A DNA stretch of 64,000 bases from Planococcus citri (Eukaryota; Arthropoda; Insecta; Hemiptera; Pseudococcidae): the NCBI RefSeq assembly GCF_950023065.1, contig NC_088680.1, forward strand, positions 29,376,559 to 29,440,558, in the 5' to 3' direction. Made by a program: the position numbers and the translations under genes. Under the pieces are notes generated by a model that searched no databases, was not told the origin of the DNA, and saw only the letters and a program-made list of their open reading frames with translations. Position 1 is the first letter of the stretch. Each line of letters starts with the position of its first letter. This document shows, one piece after another, positions 61,127-64,000 of the stretch.

Positions 61127-61372
61127 TATACAAGGTGTCACCCGGTAAATATTCGTCATATTTCGTACTTATTTTAACAGATCCAAAAATAAGAAACAAA
61201 CAATTGACTCAAACAGGACGATGAAGTTTAAAATTTTGCAGATGACAATTTTTCTAGCATGGATCTAGGTACACTGGAGCCCGAGGAAAATGATAGGATG
61301 AGGCATTTTTGGTTTCTGATTACAACAAAATCCAGAGTATTTTCCAGTAATTTAATCAGACACCCTGTATAA
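61127..61372. mobile_element. small MITE-like element, TATACARGGTGTC termini
   Basis: The left end TATACAAGGTGTC (61127-61139) pairs with GACACCCTGTATA at the right end (61359-61371), 12 of 13 positions. Length about 245 bp, no coding capacity. Terminal TA dinucleotides could be a Tc1/mariner-type duplication. Confidence 0.5.
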
Positions 61373-62339
61373 TACCTTCTTCTCCGAACGATTCAACATC
61401 CACACTGGTTCTGCGATCTCACACCAAGACTACCCGTTGAAACTCTTAAATTAAATCGAAGCTTCCGCTGAATCTATTTTAAAACCATCATACACGTACA
61501 ATACGATAAAACCCAGTGAAAATCTTGCACCAAACCGCGCAGGCAAAAAAAAAACTCGAAACTTTATTTTTAGCTAAACGAGCAAAAACACAACCTAAAA
61601 GCGATTATTCACGGAATATAAAGACGTCTACAAGATCTGGAAATACACACACCCAAATAACAAACGACAAGTGTATTAAAAACGTGAATTTATACGTAAT
61701 CACTTGACCAAAAGCAAAAACTATGTCCAGAATGTGCTAAAGGAAAAAAAAAGACCAACGAAACAAAGATCAAAATAAACGCCAATTTGGAATGGCGTCT
61801 GCGAAAATACAGTCGTATAATTTGGCTCAAGTTCAACAACATATAAATCAGTTTTTGAATTAATAAAATGTCCGTATCGCAAACAACGGGTTAGATAAGT
61901 TTCAATTCCAATTGCGGAGAAGATACGAGTATAAGATGTTCTGTTCGTCACTCACATCCATGTACCACGAATATCCTTGAAGTGACAATTATTATTACAG
62001 ATGCGAAAGATTATATTATTTTTCGTCATTGTTAACAAACGTTGGTGTACTAAAAGGCAGCAGATTTGCAGCACGATTCGATTCACCGTGTCCTGTCCAC
62101 GGCCAAGGTGCTGACTTGTTATTTATAATATGAATTTTTTAAAATTAAATCATCGATTATAATGTTAATGCTGATGCTGGTACAGCTCGCCTCGCTTCTC
62201 AAACTACTTCCGCGCCCATTTAATCAGCATCGTTGACCATTTATTAAATTCATCGGCTATATTTGCTGTGCCCGGTTACTTAATAGGTCTTTGACCAGCA
62301 ACCTTGCCCGTTGCCCAATGAACATAGAGAGGGTTATAA

Positions 62340-62621
62340 ATGCCGACAACCATCATGGTGACTGGTGTAAAATTCTACCTACCTACACGTACATCAGACT
62401 ACACTCGTAGGTACACATGCGAAAATTACCTTAGCGTAATTAATTTATCTATCCCGTATTTCGTACTAATATCGTATCGCAAGTCAAGGTTCGATAATTT
62501 GCAACTTGATCTCGCGTCCACTCGTGGTGGTGGTGGTGGTGATGATGATGATGATGATGACGATGACGGTAATGGTAGTGGTCGTGGTGGTGGGTTCGCC
62601 TCGTTTTTATATTATGTATAA
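62340..62621 (+). CDS. hypothetical 93-residue ORF with Gly/Asp run
   Basis: ATG-initiated frame. Residues 1-60 have varied codons and an Ile/Tyr-rich hydrophobic stretch. Residues 65-85 are encoded by the (GGT)n(GAT)n microsatellite at 62524-62591 and give a Gly5-Asp9-like run. The flanking DNA is mixed and CpG-bearing. Coding is doubtful. Confidence 0.13.
   Translation: MPTTIMVTGVKFYLPTRTSDYTRRYTCENYLSVINLSIPYFVLISYRKSRFDNLQLDLASTRGGGGGDDDDDDDDDGNGSGRGGGFASFLYYV
62524..62591. repeat. (GGT)n(GAT)n compound microsatellite
   Basis: GGT triplets, then GAT/GAC triplets, then imperfect GGT/AGT triplets. Confidence 0.9.
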
Positions 62622-63004
62622 CAGAGATCAGCGACTTTTGTAGGATGTGTAAGTAGGTATATGTAATGCGTATGTATATTCGAGTACATTTTTCAATTCA
62701 TTATGGCAGAGTGAACTGATGCGAATAAAATTAGGATTAGAATTTCAACAAAAAAAAAACATGAATCTGACTGACAAGGAAAGGGTGTATTCTAAATGGC
62801 AGAAACATTTTTATACCAGATAAAGCGAATTCGAAAGAGCACGCAAAAATACATCATCAGCTAAAATGTCAAGTGTGCTGAATTGCATTTTTCAATTTTT
62901 AGTGAATTTTTGAAAATCAAACGACCAAAAATATAAAAAAAATTCAAAATTTCACTCGATCGGCTCAGAAAGCTACAATTTGGTAAAAACCTTATTTTTG
63001 AACT

Positions 63005-63070
63005 ACCAAATCGATTGGAAACGATTTCGAACCGTTTTGAGTAGTTCTGGAACTTCCAGCAGCTTATTGA
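63005..63070 (-). repeat. dispersed repeat family, inverted copy 3
   Basis: AATCGATTGG, TTTCGAACC and TTCCAGC here match the reverse complement of the 29430-29490 core. A partial second piece may lie at 63150-63200 (CAAACCGTTCTAGAGCTTCC). Confidence 0.45.
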
Positions 63071-63359
63071 AAATTGTCATTATCACCAAATTTTACCCAT
63101 TCAAGTTAGAAAGCAAAAATTTACTTTTGATTCTATAATTTCAATATGCTGAATCCACTGCGTGAAGATGCTTTCAAACCGTTCTAGAGCTTCCGGCTAT
63201 GCTTAAAAAATCGGCTGAAGTCAATATGGGCAGTTTTTATGGCACTTTTGATAATTGGAGTTTTCAAAATACGGTTAGAGGTTACAGAAGGGCTTGAGAG
63301 CACCCCCATTCAATTTCACAAGTTGAAATCATAGCATAAAGTAAATTGTAGGTTCCCAC

Positions 63360-63745
63360 TTGACTTTACTGGGAAAAATTTCCAGGCAGACAGACAACTT
63401 TGAAAAGCCAGACAAGCGACCTTTGGAAGCCATTATTGGCGGGTCAATGATCTTATGATGAAAAGCAGGCAGACAAAGAATCATTAAAAGTCAAACAGGC
63501 ACGCAGACAACTTTGAGAGACCTTGACAGGCAGACAGATGACCTTGGGAGGCCAGAAAGATGGGTAAATGACCTTAAGAGGCCAGGCAGACAGACAGGCA
63601 GACAACCTTAGGAGGTTGGACGGGTAGGTCAATGACCTTCAGAGTCTGGACAACAGGTCACTGTCTTTAGGAAGCCAGACATAAAGACAGACAACCTTGG
63701 GAGCCCAAACAGAGGGGTCAATGACCTTAAGAGGATAGGCACGTA
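63360..63745. repeat. degenerate minisatellite (CAGACAGAC/GACCTT units)
   Basis: About ten alternating half-units: GGCAGACAGACAAC + CTTGGGAGGCCAGA and GGGTCAATGACCTTAAGAGG. They form a composite period of roughly 60-70 bp with many indels. It ends about 20 bp before the CAGGGTGCCTAG terminus at 63767. Confidence 0.75.
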
Positions 63746-63766
63746 TGCAACCTCGAGATGCTAGAC

Positions 63767-64000
63767 CAGGGTGCCTAGCAAAACTCCCAAATAAAAAATC
63801 ATGACCTTTTCATGGCCTATTTTTCACATTTTTACCGCTTGAAAATATCCCTATCCCCCTTCCCGACCCTCCAAAAAATCAAATAACTTGAAACTGAGAG
63901 AAAATTGAACAGAATTGCTTTTTTTTACAGAATCAAAAATCAGATAAGTATTTCAGTTTTTTCATTTTTCTGATTTTTTGAACAAATTTTTGATTCATTT
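63767..64000 (+). mobile_element. left end of hAT-like element, runs off window
   Basis: CAGGGTGCCTAGCAAAACTCCC matches the CAGGGTGTCTAG end at 15350 and the hAT-type terminal consensus. It is followed by the small inverted pair ATGACCTTTTCATGG. Only the left end is visible. Confidence 0.4.

Noticed and set aside
1..64000. tRNA, rRNA and snRNA genes
   Set aside because: I looked for B-box-like GGTTCRANYCC words and rRNA-like conserved blocks on both strands and found no set that could fold. A covariance-model scan would be needed to be certain.

Overview
This window looks like non-coding DNA from a nuclear eukaryotic genome. It is strongly AT-rich, with A/T homopolymers, microsatellites, minisatellites and short inverted-repeat transposon remnants, and it has no operon-like ORF spacing. 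No reading frame gives a protein family I recognise. Recurrent words such as ACGAGT/ACTCGT and GTACCTAC, the (GAC)n/(GTC)n runs and the CpG-bearing islands with TATA/Inr-like signals suggest an arthropod. A hemipteran such as a mealybug, scale insect or aphid relative is a guess from sequence texture only. The window could be a long intron, or intergenic DNA with a few small or terminal exons.

Layout. 0.77-1.73 kb holds a stop-riddled but clearly codon-like plus-strand relic. 1.7-10.4 kb is mostly non-coding. 10.4-11.6 kb is a CpG-rich island with a candidate minus-strand first exon ending in GTGAGT. 11.6-13.5 kb is a hAT-like element filled with degenerate AT arrays, followed by an inverted-repeat MITE (13.87-14.26 kb). 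16.37-16.71 kb has a TATA/Inr pair with a small Cys-containing ORF. 17.6-18.7 kb is a 58-bp minisatellite of about 18 units. 21.28-21.79 kb has a good TATA/Inr pair, a leader and a possible first coding exon ending in GTACGT. 23.8-25.6 kb is a degenerate array with a higher-order period near 255 bp. 26.65-27.7 kb has codon-like minus-strand stretches. 28.0-28.8 kb is a long imperfect palindrome with arms of about 370-400 bp. 30.07-30.42 kb is the best ATG-initiated ORF. 31.03-31.48 kb is another stop-poor relic, 32.4-33.0 kb a 175-bp tandem repeat, and 33.4-33.6 kb a possible exon with GTAAGT.

From 34 to 54 kb the window alternates between AT-homopolymer sequence and CpG-bearing unique islands, with further tandem repeats (43.6-44.0, 48.0-48.8, 52.2-52.8 kb) and a precise 65-nt hairpin at 44.05 kb. 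55.01-55.52 kb is a third codon-like relic with only two internal stops. 58.9-59.14 kb is a possible terminal exon encoding a Gly-Ala run. 61.13-61.37 kb is a small MITE-like element. The window ends in a CAGACAGAC-type minisatellite abutting the left end of another hAT-like element.

No working gene cassette can be reconstructed here. The organised features are repeats (four related degenerate arrays, a foldback palindrome, several TIR elements), three eroded coding relics and three candidate promoter islands. All coding calls are tentative because no similarity search or transcript data were available.
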